Assembly: GCA_028286285.1 (NCBI GenBank)
Contig: JAQBRV010000001.1
Location: 1 to 64,000, forward strand
Length of the DNA: 64,000 nucleotides
Reading direction: 5' to 3'
DNA from: Candidatus Saccharimonadota bacterium
Lineage (GTDB): Bacteria; Patescibacteriota; Saccharimonadia; Saccharimonadales; Saccharimonadaceae
The position numbers and the translations under genes are program-made. Positions within the stretch are counted from its first letter, which is position 1. Each line of letters opens with the position of its first letter. The notes beneath the pieces were generated by a model. That model was given only the letters and a program-made list of their open reading frames with translations, searched no databases and had not been told where the DNA came from. This document shows positions 12,792-20,074 of this stretch, one piece after another.

Positions 12792-13024
12792 CGGTACACC
12801 GAGTAGTCACACTATTACCAGAGGTAACAAGGTTTAACTCGGTGTATCGGTACTAGTTCAATGCGCGCTCAAACGCCTGGATATCCTAAGATAGGACATT
12901 TTGGCGGAGCATCGATAACGCCAGCGTAGTGGTATATGAAGAAAAGGTGCGTGAGTTGCGGATGCAACTCAATGTTTTCATATACCCGTGCCGTTATCGA
13001 CTTTCCGTCGAAGCAGCGTTTCGG
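12792..13024. ncRNA. Candidate structured RNA, family not recognised (strand uncertain)
   Basis: Five non-overlapping helices can be drawn. H1 is 12792-12803 with 12838-12849 (12 bp, one G-U if plus), with an inner TTACC/GGTAA hairpin. H2 is 12874-12877/12903-12906 enclosing 12881-12888/12892-12899. H3 is 12912-12920/12992-13000 (9 bp). Inside H3 is 12931-12940/12977-12986 (10 bp), and inside that 12953-12959/12964-12970 (7 bp, loop GGAT). There is no long ORF. Single wobble pairs point to opposite strands in H1 and H2. A minus promoter candidate lies at 13084-13112; on the plus strand a T-rich stretch follows at 13045-13070. It does not match tmRNA, RNase P, SRP RNA or 5S. Confidence 0.55.
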
Positions 13025-13083
13025 TCAGATCTCAAATTGTTAAGGTTTTTTGCTTTTGTTTGTTTCTATAAAAGCTTGTTCTT

Positions 13084-13112
13084 ACCATAGCATAGGCATA
13101 TCGGTGGGTCAA
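13084..13112 (-). promoter_or_regulatory. Candidate minus-strand promoter for the structured RNA
   Basis: TTGACC (13112-13107), a 17-nt spacer and TATGGT (13089-13084) on the minus strand give a predicted start near 13077, reading into the multi-hairpin region. The -10 is only a 4/6 match. Confidence 0.35.
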
Positions 13113-13115
13113 TAT

Positions 13116-13434
13116 AAAACGATGTATTTGTAGTAGGTTATAAATACAACGCATGATATAACAGATCGTTTTCAAACAATTAAATATTATTCAATCGTTG
13201 TCCTTAAAACAATGCTTGATTATTATCACATCTAATAATGTCCCGTAGTTGGTACGGCGAGCATGCTTGATAGCCTGAGCTCTGCATCCCTCGCCTTGCC
13301 TACCACGTTCCATGTATCGAGCCGGCTCAACCAGTCATGAAAAAGGATGCTTTGCCCTGCATGATTAAGTCAGAGCCAGTCATAGTGCTTAGATCCACAT
13401 ATTGATGAAGTGTGCGGGGTCTGTCCTTTGCACT
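13116..13434. other. Further hairpin series in the gene-free region
   Basis: No convincing ORF. Nested inverted repeats follow one another. They are 13116-13129 with 13142-13148 and 13166-13172 (7+7 bp), an imperfect long stem about 13184-13228, GGTA..GGCGAG..ATGC (13251-13266) with 13284-13304, GGCTC..TCATG with CATGA..GAGCC (13324-13377), and TAGTGC/GCACTA (13383-13434). It may continue the RNA candidate at 12792-13024 or be a separate element. From 13435 to 13753 I see nothing convincing. Confidence 0.35.
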
Positions 13435-13753
13435 ACGTCAATGATAGATTTTGAGACAATAGCATGTGTTGCTGTAATTCAGTCATTTATACAGCCCACC
13501 GCTTTTCAGCTCCAATTTGTCATATTCATCATGATTGTTTGTAGAACTTTACCATACCGCTATCAAAAAATTCTATTTCTTTATAGCCCGCTTGCCTATT
13601 AGCTTCTCTACGGCCGTTTTTATAGCTGACTGCTACTCGCCAGACTATTCACCGGCTTCGTCGTCACGATTACACGCAATCTCTCAAACCAAGCCTACCT
13701 ACGGGGTAAAAACGACGTGGTATTTTTTACCTAAAGATTTTTCAAGAAAGTTA

Positions 13754-13782
13754 TTGACACAAGCGCTATGAAGACATATTAT
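13754..13782 (+). promoter_or_regulatory. Strong promoter of a small RNA candidate
   Basis: Perfect TTGACA (13754-13759), a 17-nt spacer and TATTAT (13777-13782) predict a start near 13789. No plausible ORF follows before the terminator at 13854-13887. Confidence 0.75.
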
Positions 13783-13788
13783 AGGGGT

Positions 13789-13887
13789 AGCTCCTGAATA
13801 AATAAATTATACAGAAGCCAAAAATAAACAAGAAATCAAAAAACTCCACACGAAACAACCACTACTCGCAGGTGGTTGTTTTATTTT
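13789..13887 (+). ncRNA. Candidate ~100-nt small RNA with intrinsic terminator
   Basis: The segment is bounded by a consensus promoter and a 9-bp terminator hairpin (13854-13862 with 13872-13880, then TTATTTT). The body is A-rich and unstructured, has no ATG, and begins with CTCCT (13791-13795), which could pair with AGGAG ribosome-binding sites. It converges with tmRNA, whose own terminator is at 13914-13937. The function is unknown. Confidence 0.55.
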
Positions 13888-13913
13888 GCCCTTTTCTCCT
13901 ATTTTCGTAGCTT

Positions 13914-13937
13914 AAAAATCCGCCCGAATGGGCGGAT
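13914..13937 (-). terminator. tmRNA terminator
   Basis: On the minus strand ATCCGCCC-ATTC-GGGCGGAT is followed by TTTTT, an 8-bp GC-rich hairpin with a U-run 12 nt after the tmRNA CCA end. Confidence 0.8.
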
Positions 13938-13949
13938 AGTAATTTCTAT

Positions 13950-14350
13950 TGGTGGAGCTGCGGGGCACTGCCCCCCGGTCCAAAAGGTAACGGATTATTC
14001 GTCTACAAGCATAGTTTGTCTTAGATCTTTACAATCCATTGAGCTTAGAAACAAACATAAATGTTCAATGGATTGCGTGGAAAGGTTTCCTTTAGTATAC
14101 GCCACTGCGCATATACCAAGTAAGCGGCATAAATATAACACCACGAGCCACTATGTCGCCTGGCAGCAAGTGATGATCGAGCGTATTAGGCTGCGATTGG
14201 CGCAAAAGCAAGTGTAGGAACGCTCAAAGCGCTCTTTAGCTTAGCAAATGCTAGTTTAATTGGGTTTGCAATTAAAAATATACGTACGTGTATGGTCGGC
14301 TTGCAAAATAATCTGTTAATGTCCTCTTGTCGAAAGCTAATTTCAGCCCC
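13950..14350 (-). ncRNA. ssrA: tmRNA (transfer-messenger RNA)
   Basis: It rescues stalled ribosomes. The minus strand begins GGGGCTGA..TTCGAC (5' end at 14350) and ends CAGCTCCACCA (13950). The 7-bp acceptor stem forms (GGGGCTG/CAGCTCC, one G-U). The tag frame opens with GCA AAC at 14269 and stops at 14186. It encodes 27 residues starting ANPIKLAFAK and ending LAFAPIAA, longer than the common ~10-residue tags. The T-stem CGGGG/CCCCG closes the loop GGCAGTG, unlike the canonical TTCRANY loop. Length is ~401 nt. Confidence 0.93.
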
Positions 14351-14363
14351 AACCTGTGCGTTT

Positions 14364-14392
14364 ATTATAGCATACTTACAGGGGTCGTTCAA
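14364..14392 (-). promoter_or_regulatory. tmRNA promoter
   Basis: TTGAAC (14392-14387), a 17-nt spacer and TATAAT (14369-14364) on the minus strand start transcription a few nucleotides upstream of the mature 5' end. It is divergent from the comM promoter at 14403-14415. Confidence 0.75.
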
Positions 14393-14424
14393 GAGCATCT
14401 TTCTTATGCTATACTAAAAATACT

Positions 14425-15945
14425 ATGGCAGGTGTCGCGAAGGTTTTATCTGTTGCACCCGTGGGATTTGAGGGTAGTTTAATAGAGGTGGAGGCGGACT
14501 CCAGCAAAGGACTTCCCTCCCTGCAGATTGTTGGGATGGGCAGCAAGGCTATCGACGAGGCCAAGGAGCGCGTCCGCAGCGCAATCAAAAACTCACTCTT
14601 AGAGTTCCCCACCCGTAAGGTGACGATCAACCTCGCTCCCGCTGAACTCCCGAAAGATGGCACCCACTACGACCTACCGATTGCCTTGGCAATTCTCGTC
14701 AGTAGCGGCCAATTACAACAATCAGAGGTGACAACCAGCTTATTCGCTGGGGAATTAGCTCTCGATGGCACTATACGACCCATCAAAGGAGCTATTACCA
14801 TCGCTGAAACCGCTAAGAACAACGGGCTACAGACGGTCTACTTACCTCGAGAGAATGTCGAGCAAGCCAGTTTAATTGAGGGGGTAACGGTTTTTGGAGT
14901 TACCTCACTAAAAGATCTCTACCTTCATCTCAAAAATGAGCTTCAACTCACTGCCACGCCGCCCGACACCCGTCCTCGCCCGAAAAAGCCACATCACCTC
15001 CCCACCCTCGATGAGATTCATGGACAAGATGTGGCCAAACGTGCACTCATCATTGCGGCGGCCGGTCACCACAATATTCTCCTGAGTGGCTCACCAGGCG
15101 CTGGAAAGACTATGATGGCTAAAGCACTCGCTGGCCTACTCCCACCCCTGTCCCCAGAAGAGCAAATCGCCACGACCAAGCTCCACAGCCTGGCTGGTAA
15201 AGCAATCGATGACATTGTCACCTCACGCCCTTTTCGCTCACCCCACCATACAGCGAGCCGCATCGCTCTTATCGGGGGTGGTTCAAAACCCAAGCCTGGT
15301 GAGATAAGCCTGGCTCACCTTGGTGTGTTATTTCTCGACGAGATTCCTGAATACCCCCGGACAACTCTTGAAGCACTCCGACAACCACTTGAAGACAAGA
15401 AGATATCAATCAGCCGAGCAAATGGCTACAGCCACTACCCCGCTGATTTCATGCTAGTAGCGACAATGAACCCGTGTCCCTGCGGTTACTACGGTGATCA
15501 GGCACGAGAATGCACCTGCAGTAGCTTACAAGTCTTGGCGTACCAGAAACGACTATCGGGTCCTCTGCTCGATCGTATCGATATGACGATCAACGTCGCG
15601 CGGGTGCCGAATAGTGAGCTACTCGGTCATAGCTCTAAGACTAATTTACAACAATCGAATGCACGAAGATTGATCGAAAATGCATTATCGATCCAAAACC
15701 ACAGATATAATAGTAGTTTAAAGAACAACGCTAATCTCACTAACCGTGACATGAGACGCCTGATTCCGCTTTCGCCCGACGTCCAGAATCTCCTCGCCCA
15801 AGCTGCCGATCGGCTTCAATTGAGCGCCCGAAGTTACTTCAAAATTGTCCGCGTGGCACGTACCATCGCCGATCTTGAAGGCGTCGACCATATCGCTTCC
15901 AGCCACATCGCCGAAGCTTTACAGTACCGCTTAAATCCGACTTGA
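14425..15945 (+). CDS. comM: YifB/ComM-family Mg-chelatase-like AAA+ ATPase
   Basis: 506 aa, full length. An N-terminal Lon-protease-like fold domain (GFEGSLIEVEADSSKGLPS) is followed by an AAA+ core with Walker A GSPGAGKTMMAKAL and Walker B VLFLDEIPE. The C-terminal zinc-like Cys motif is CPCGYYGD..CTC. In naturally competent bacteria ComM is a branch-migration helicase for integrating transformed DNA. With the T4P genes further along it supports DNA uptake (inference). The extended -10 TGC-TATACT ends 9 nt before the ATG, so the mRNA is near-leaderless. Confidence 0.93.
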   Translation: MAGVAKVLSVAPVGFEGSLIEVEADSSKGLPSLQIVGMGSKAIDEAKERVRSAIKNSLLEFPTRKVTINLAPAELPKDGTHYDLPIALAILVSSGQLQQSEVTTSLFAGELALDGTIRPIKGAITIAETAKNNGLQTVYLPRENVEQASLIEGVTVFGVTSLKDLYLHLKNELQLTATPPDTRPRPKKPHHLPTLDEIHGQDVAKRALIIAAAGHHNILLSGSPGAGKTMMAKALAGLLPPLSPEEQIATTKLHSLAGKAIDDIVTSRPFRSPHHTASRIALIGGGSKPKPGEISLAHLGVLFLDEIPEYPRTTLEALRQPLEDKKISISRANGYSHYPADFMLVATMNPCPCGYYGDQARECTCSSLQVLAYQKRLSGPLLDRIDMTINVARVPNSELLGHSSKTNLQQSNARRLIENALSIQNHRYNSSLKNNANLTNRDMRRLIPLSPDVQNLLAQAADRLQLSARSYFKIVRVARTIADLEGVDHIASSHIAEALQYRLNPT

Positions 15946-15971
15946 ACATACTACCCCCGTTGTGGTATAAT
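15942..15971 (+). promoter_or_regulatory. Promoter of infC-rpmI-rplT
   Basis: TTGAAC (15942-15947), an 18-nt spacer and extended TGG-TATAAT (15966-15971). The -35 overlaps the comM stop codon. The predicted leader is ~46 nt, with a small AGAG/CTCT hairpin and an AGGAG ribosome-binding site. Confidence 0.7.
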
Positions 15972-16023
15972 TGGCTACCAGAGTAACGCTCTACAATCAA
16001 CAGACTTCAAAAGGAGATAAGAG

Positions 16024-16530
16024 ATCAGTCAATCAATTCGCATCAACGAAGCCATCCGTGCAAAAGAACTGCGTGTTATCGGCACCAGTGGAGAGCAACT
16101 TGGCATCGTTCCGCGGGATGAAGCACTGAAGCTCGCGGAAGAGGCTGGAGTAGATTTGGTGGAAATATCACCAAACGCCGCTCCGCCAGTTGCTAAGATC
16201 GTCGACTGGGGTAAGTACCAGTACCAAAAGATGAAGGAGCAGCAAAAAACTCGTAAGAGTAGTAAGCAAAGCGAGCTGAAACAGATGCGATTTGGTCTTA
16301 AGATCGGCTCTGGTGATTTAGACATTAAGCTCCGCAAGATACGCGGCTTCCTGTCTGAAGGCCATAAAGTTCGTATCCAAATCTTTTACCGCGGTCGAGA
16401 GATGGCACACAAAGATCTTGGCTATGTGATGATCGACAAGATTATCAATCTACTTGAAGATGATGCAATCGTAGAGCAACAACCCCAGATGGCTGGCCGC
16501 AATCTGAGTATAGTAGTAAGGAGTAAATAA
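16024..16530 (+). CDS. infC: Translation initiation factor IF-3, with an AUC start codon
   Basis: 168 aa. IF-3 controls start-codon fidelity and subunit dissociation. The N-domain (INEAIRAKELRVIG), linker and C-domain (KQMRFGLKIGSGDLDIKLRKI) are all present. No ATG or GTG exists in frame between the in-frame TAA at 16018 and the conserved domain. AGGAG (16012-16016) sits 7 nt before ATC at 16024, which must be the start. Non-AUG starts in infC (AUU in E. coli) are known to mediate autoregulation by IF-3. The stop codon overlaps the rpmI ATG by one base. Confidence 0.93.
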   Translation: MSQSIRINEAIRAKELRVIGTSGEQLGIVPRDEALKLAEEAGVDLVEISPNAAPPVAKIVDWGKYQYQKMKEQQKTRKSSKQSELKQMRFGLKIGSGDLDIKLRKIRGFLSEGHKVRIQIFYRGREMAHKDLGYVMIDKIINLLEDDAIVEQQPQMAGRNLSIVVRSK

Positions 16531-16724
16531 TGCCAAAGTTAAAGACCCACAAAGGAACGGCGAAACGAATGAAGATTACCAGCACTGGTAAGGTCACTCG
16601 ACGTCGTGCGTTCGGCACTCACCTGCTCGCCAAGAAGAGCAAGAGTCGCAAGCGCGCTATCAAGACCACCGCAACTGTAACCGGTTCGATGGCAAAAAAT
16701 GTTAAACGAGCTTTAGGAGTATAA
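16530..16724 (+). CDS. rpmI: 50S ribosomal protein L35
   Basis: 64 aa, the usual size, starting MPKLKTHKGTAKR and very basic. It is translationally coupled to infC through an overlapping TAATG. Part of the classic infC-rpmI-rplT operon. Confidence 0.95.
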   Translation: MPKLKTHKGTAKRMKITSTGKVTRRRAFGTHLLAKKSKSRKRAIKTTATVTGSMAKNVKRALGV

Positions 16725-16727
16725 ATC

Positions 16728-17072
16728 ATGCGAGTAAAACGAGGCGTCACAGCACGCGCAAAGCATAAAAAGATATTAAAAGCCGCGAAGGGCATGCAGC
16801 ACAACCGCACCCGAAGCTTCCGCATGGCGAAGCAAGGTGTGATAAAAGCCCTTCAGTATGCCTACCGTGACCGTCGCAACCGCAAACGCGACCTGCGCGG
16901 CCTCTGGATCACCCGCATTAACGCGGCTGCCCGTGAGAACGGTACTACCTATGGTAAGCTAATCGCTGGTCTCAAGGGTGCACACATCGAACTTGATCGT
17001 AAAGTTCTAGCTGAGATTGCCGTCAAAGAGCCTGTTGCCTTCACTGCGATTGTAAAAAGCGCCAAAAGCTAA
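16728..17072 (+). CDS. rplT: 50S ribosomal protein L20
   Basis: 114 aa. The basic N-terminus ([21 protein letters not shown]) and globular C-domain are as in L20, which nucleates 50S assembly and in other bacteria represses this operon. It follows rpmI by 3 nt. Confidence 0.96.
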   Translation: MRVKRGVTARAKHKKILKAAKGMQHNRTRSFRMAKQGVIKALQYAYRDRRNRKRDLRGLWITRINAAARENGTTYGKLIAGLKGAHIELDRKVLAEIAVKEPVAFTAIVKSAKS

Positions 17073-17090
17073 ATCTTTCTCCCTATTACT

Positions 17091-17129
17091 ACTAAAATAT
17101 CCGCTCTCTAACGAGGCGGATATTTTAGT
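17091..17129. terminator. Hairpin shared by the rplT and rnpB ends
   Basis: A 14-bp perfect stem (17091-17104 with 17116-17129) with an 11-nt loop lies between the convergent rplT operon and rnpB. It has no clean U-tract, so it may act as a bidirectional terminator or 3' protection. Confidence 0.6.
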
Positions 17130-17462
17130 AGGCAGCCCGTCTGTAAGCCGGGTTCTGTCGTGGACGATCATCTATCTAGTCCGCCAGTTGCCTGGCGGAT
17201 CAAGCGGTTATCGGCCTGCGGACGAGCCGTCCTTATGTGCAGACCTCCTTGCAGCCGACAGGGTTTACCTCCTCTGTATGTCACCATACATCGCTGTGAG
17301 CTCTTACCTCACTCGTTTCACCTTTGCCCCCGAAGGGGTAGTTTCGTTTCTGTGGCACTTTCCCTAGGGTCACCCCCGGTCGCCGTTAGCGACTGTCGTG
17401 CCCTTCGCTGCCCGGACTTTCCTCCCCGAACAAGTCGGGGCGACCGTCTAACGAACTGCCTA
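17129..17462 (-). ncRNA. rnpB: RNase P RNA (class A)
   Basis: The catalytic RNA of tRNA 5' maturation. The minus strand contains the near-invariant GAGGAAAGTCCGGGC near the 5' end and ACAGAACCCGGCTTACAG near the 3' end. The ends pair as P1 (TAGGCAG/CTGCCTA). Length ~334 nt. A TATACT -10 lies at 17469-17474, overlapping the end of the Nudix-RNase HI gene. Confidence 0.95.
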
Positions 17463-17476
17463 GAATAAAGTATACC

Positions 17477-18352
17477 CTATTTTGCGTCGTCGTGAGCGTT
17501 TAAGATCTTATTCACCATGCCGTCAGCCAACTGATTGAACTCGCGCCGAACATGAGTGAAGGTGACTTTATCAAAATGAGTTATCAGCTCTTTAATACGT
17601 TCATTGATCGGCCATAGTTCCCGATTCTTAATCTGATAGATGCCGTTGAGCTGATTGACGACGAGGAGGCTATCAATCCGGCATTCTACAGTCTTTGCAC
17701 CCATTTCGACCGCCTTCTCGAGCCCTAATCGCACCCCTTGATATTCGGCCTGATTATTCGTCGTAATCCCGAGGTACATGCCACCCTGATGAATGACATC
17801 TTCGTGGCTATTCATAACCACAAAACCAGCCGATGACGGTCCGGGATTACCCCGCGAGCCACCGTCTGAGTAGATAAGGAGTTGTGAAATATCTGTTGTA
17901 TCAATGACATCTTTACTGATTAATTCTGCTTGTTTAACAGAGTGAATTTGCTGTTGTGATATTCCCAACAATAGCTTGGCGGACTCGGTGAGCTCGTTCT
18001 GCTGAATGTCAGACATTTTTTTCCAAAGGTATTTGTCGTAATTTTGACTCAATGTAATTGTCGAGCCTCTGGCTCCCAAGCTAACTAGATACAAAATAAA
18101 CACATACTGGGTGTCGCGATCATCGTGATCAATATAGGTGAGCACATCGAACAGTTGTGCAGTCTGGATAACGAGATCGGCTTCGTTCTTGAAATGACGA
18201 GCCAGCGCATCCTCTGGCTGCTCACCGTAATCTAGCTTGCCCCCAGGTAATTCATACTTCCCCAAAATTGTCGGCCGGCCGTTCGCCCGCCTTAGAAGCA
18301 GTGTCTTCTCATCTTTTCGAATAATAGCTCGGACGGCAATTCGTTGATTCAT
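17477..18352 (-). CDS. Nudix hydrolase - RNase HI fusion
   Basis: 291 aa from the ATG at 18352; reading further upstream would run through a tRNA-like sequence, so that extension is rejected. Residues ~1-130 form a Nudix fold, but the box reads GKLDYGE..RHFKNE, so two acidic positions of REUxEE are lost and activity is doubtful. Residues ~155-290 are RNase HI with all four acids: YSDGG, NNQAEY, RIDS, NQLADG. RNase HI cuts RNA in RNA-DNA hybrids. The long predicted 5' leader contains a tRNA-Pro-like structure. Confidence 0.85.
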   Translation of the reverse strand: MNQRIAVRAIIRKDEKTLLLRRANGRPTILGKYELPGGKLDYGEQPEDALARHFKNEADLVIQTAQLFDVLTYIDHDDRDTQYVFILYLVSLGARGSTITLSQNYDKYLWKKMSDIQQNELTESAKLLLGISQQQIHSVKQAELISKDVIDTTDISQLLIYSDGGSRGNPGPSSAGFVVMNSHEDVIHQGGMYLGITTNNQAEYQGVRLGLEKAVEMGAKTVECRIDSLLVVNQLNGIYQIKNRELWPINERIKELITHFDKVTFTHVRREFNQLADGMVNKILNAHDDAK

Positions 18353-18406
18353 GGTTGCTTTCTGTCTTATTCTGCCCTGTGGCATTATCATATCATCAAA
18401 TTCATT

Positions 18407-18511
18407 TGGTCGGGATGACAAAACTTGCACTTGCGACCTTACGGTCACCTTGCAAGCACCACTGGCGCTCCTCACCCTCGCCGTGCGCGCTACTAGACTG
18501 CACACACCCCG
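18407..18511 (-). ncRNA. tRNA-Pro-like structure with enlarged anticodon loop
   Basis: The acceptor stem is CGGGGTG with CATCCCG (one G-U), then A and an encoded CCA (18407-18409). The D-arm is GTGC/GCGC around AGTCTAGTA, as in tRNA-Pro but with the D-loop GG changed to AG. The T-arm is GCAAG/TTTGT with loop TGCAAGT. A helix ACGG/CCGT stands where the anticodon stem should be, but its loop is ~36 nt, with an internal GGCG/CGCC hairpin. It is not a normal tRNA: either a decayed proline tRNA or a tRNA mimic. It lies 55 nt before the Nudix-RNase HI start. Confidence 0.5.
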
Positions 18512-18698
18512 ACACCAGATAACAAAATACCCCAAAGACCGCCTTTGGACGCTTGATATTCCCCGTGCAAATGCAAGGTGGGTTTCCTTTGAGACGTCTC
18601 CACGGAGACGAACCATTCGGAATCCCTATCGTATGATATTAGGAAAATCATATACGCCCGAAGCAGCTCTGGGACACTCCCTATTATAACACTCTAGG
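18512..18698 (-). promoter_or_regulatory. Predicted promoter and leader upstream of the tRNA-like element
   Basis: The extended -10 TGT-TATAAT (18688-18683, minus) predicts a start near 18676. The leader contains hairpins CGTCTCC/GGAGACG (18595-18610) and TATGAT/ATCATA near 18632-18652. No ORF. The same RNA would carry the tRNA-like element and then the Nudix-RNase HI reading frame. Confidence 0.45.
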
Positions 18699-19337
18699 TT
18701 AAACTGTGACGCCGAATATCTGCGCAAATACAGCCAGAATTGCCCCGATCGCACTGGTCATAAACATACCGATAACAGAGCTGGCAAGCATCACAATAGC
18801 AAATATGAAAATGATGCCATACTGTTCGATTGCTTCCATACCTCGACGCACAAAGTCGGGCGCGAGCGCATAGAGTACCCTCGAACCATCAAGTGGTGGG
18901 AGGGGGATCATATTAAATACAAAGAAGCCAAGATTTACCAGCACGGCCGTCGTCAGTACCTGGCCCAGAATACCATCAGGACCCCCGAGGAGCGCATACG
19001 CACCAAAAAGAAGGAAGGCAATCACAAAGTTAGTCAACGGGCCAGCGAGAGCCACCAGAGCAGCTCCCCACTCGTCATATTTTAGCCGAGCCGGATTAAA
19101 CGGTACTGGTTTTGCGCCACCGAAGATCGGACCTCCAATAACCGCCAAAAGAAGTGGCAGTGCAATCGTTAAGATTGGATCGATATGCTTGATCGGGTTG
19201 AGTGTCAGCCGCCCCTCACGCTTGGCCGTATCATCACCGAGCCAAAAGGCGACAAAACCGTGCATCGCTTCGTGTAGTGTCATGGAAAACAAAATGACCC
19301 CAAGAACAATAACAATCCGTAGTACTAATTCTTCCAT
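18699..19337 (-). CDS. Site-2 protease family (M50) membrane metalloprotease
   Basis: 212 aa, multi-pass. The zinc site HEAMH is near residue 23 and the second ligand motif NMIPLPPLDGSR is in a later helix, as in the M50B/SpoIVFB-like group. Such enzymes cut membrane-anchored substrates in regulated intramembrane proteolysis. The substrate is unknown. TATAAT (19351-19346) ends 8 nt before the ATG, so the mRNA is probably leaderless. Confidence 0.9.
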   Translation of the reverse strand: MEELVLRIVIVLGVILFSMTLHEAMHGFVAFWLGDDTAKREGRLTLNPIKHIDPILTIALPLLLAVIGGPIFGGAKPVPFNPARLKYDEWGAALVALAGPLTNFVIAFLLFGAYALLGGPDGILGQVLTTAVLVNLGFFVFNMIPLPPLDGSRVLYALAPDFVRRGMEAIEQYGIIFIFAIVMLASSVIGMFMTSAIGAILAVFAQIFGVTV

Positions 19338-19363
19338 TGAGCCTTATTATACAGGAATCGGGC

Positions 19364-20074
19364 TTAGTATTCTGATTCGTCGTAGTGAAATTCGCGCTCA
19401 ATAAAGGTTTGATTGGTATCAAGCAGTTCGTCAAATTCATTGACGCTACTAAATGTCTTAGTTTTGGCATTAAACTGCTCTCGGGTAAGCCATTCATTGT
19501 GCCCACCCTCGAAGTCGACCACCAGCTCACCGCGCGGATTGATGGCTTTGACACATAAGAATATTTTATCCTCGAGCAGTTTGTCGGTTGCAGTGTCAAA
19601 ATCTCGCTTATGGTACAGAATCTTGTACTCAAAATCGGCCCCAAGGCCTGATTCTTCCAGGAGTTCCCGCTTGGCTGCCTCGACAATCGACTCGCCCCAG
19701 CGCATTTTGCCACCCAAGCGTCCCCAGAATCCATAATAGGGATTCTTGAGACGTTGCTGGTAGAGTGACTCCCGCTGCCCCGCGTTATTCATCCGCTCCA
19801 GCACGATAACGACCGACACTTTTGGTTGTTTTTCAATTTCATTTTCATCGGTATCCATCCGATTGGCGTATTCTTTGCCTTTTCGACTCAGTTTATACGA
19901 CTTATCGTCCTTTTCAACGTAGCCTTCGTCGATTAACTTCTTGATGTGAAAGGTAAAATGATCGCTCGTCAGGTCAGTTGCTCGCTGAATATCGGCAAAC
20001 CCAGCCGACGGTACAAACAATAAATGACGCAGGATGGTCACTTGTATAGGGTGGGCGTTTGGTTCGTAGCTCAT
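19364..20074 (-). CDS. Winged-helix plus Nudix hydrolase fusion
   Basis: 236 aa. Residues ~1-80 form a winged helix (IQVTILRHLLFVPSAGFADIQRATDLT) of ArsR/transcriptional-regulator type. Residues ~90-230 form a Nudix domain with an intact box (GKMRWGESIVEAAKRELLEESGL). It could sense or hydrolyse a nucleotide-type ligand while binding DNA, like NrtR-type regulators (inference). AAGGAG lies 7 nt before the ATG. Confidence 0.85.
   Translation of the reverse strand: MSYEPNAHPIQVTILRHLLFVPSAGFADIQRATDLTSDHFTFHIKKLIDEGYVEKDDKSYKLSRKGKEYANRMDTDENEIEKQPKVSVVIVLERMNNAGQRESLYQQRLKNPYYGFWGRLGGKMRWGESIVEAAKRELLEESGLGADFEYKILYHKRDFDTATDKLLEDKIFLCVKAINPRGELVVDFEGGHNEWLTREQFNAKTKTFSSVNEFDELLDTNQTFIEREFHYDESEY

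Noticed and set aside
12792-13024. SRP RNA, 6S RNA, 5S rRNA or group I/II intron
   Set aside because: Signature sequences (GGAA-capped SRP tip, 5S consensus, intron cores) were not found on either strand.
13402-14217. Several 66-113 aa plus-strand ORFs in the RNA island
   Set aside because: No ribosome-binding sites or protein-like composition; one runs antisense through tmRNA.
17160-17468. 102-aa ORF at 17.2 kb
   Set aside because: It lies antisense to RNase P RNA.
18353-18616. N-terminal extension of the Nudix-RNase HI protein
   Set aside because: It is translation of the tRNA-like element (the RSQVQVL type string is a known tRNA artefact).
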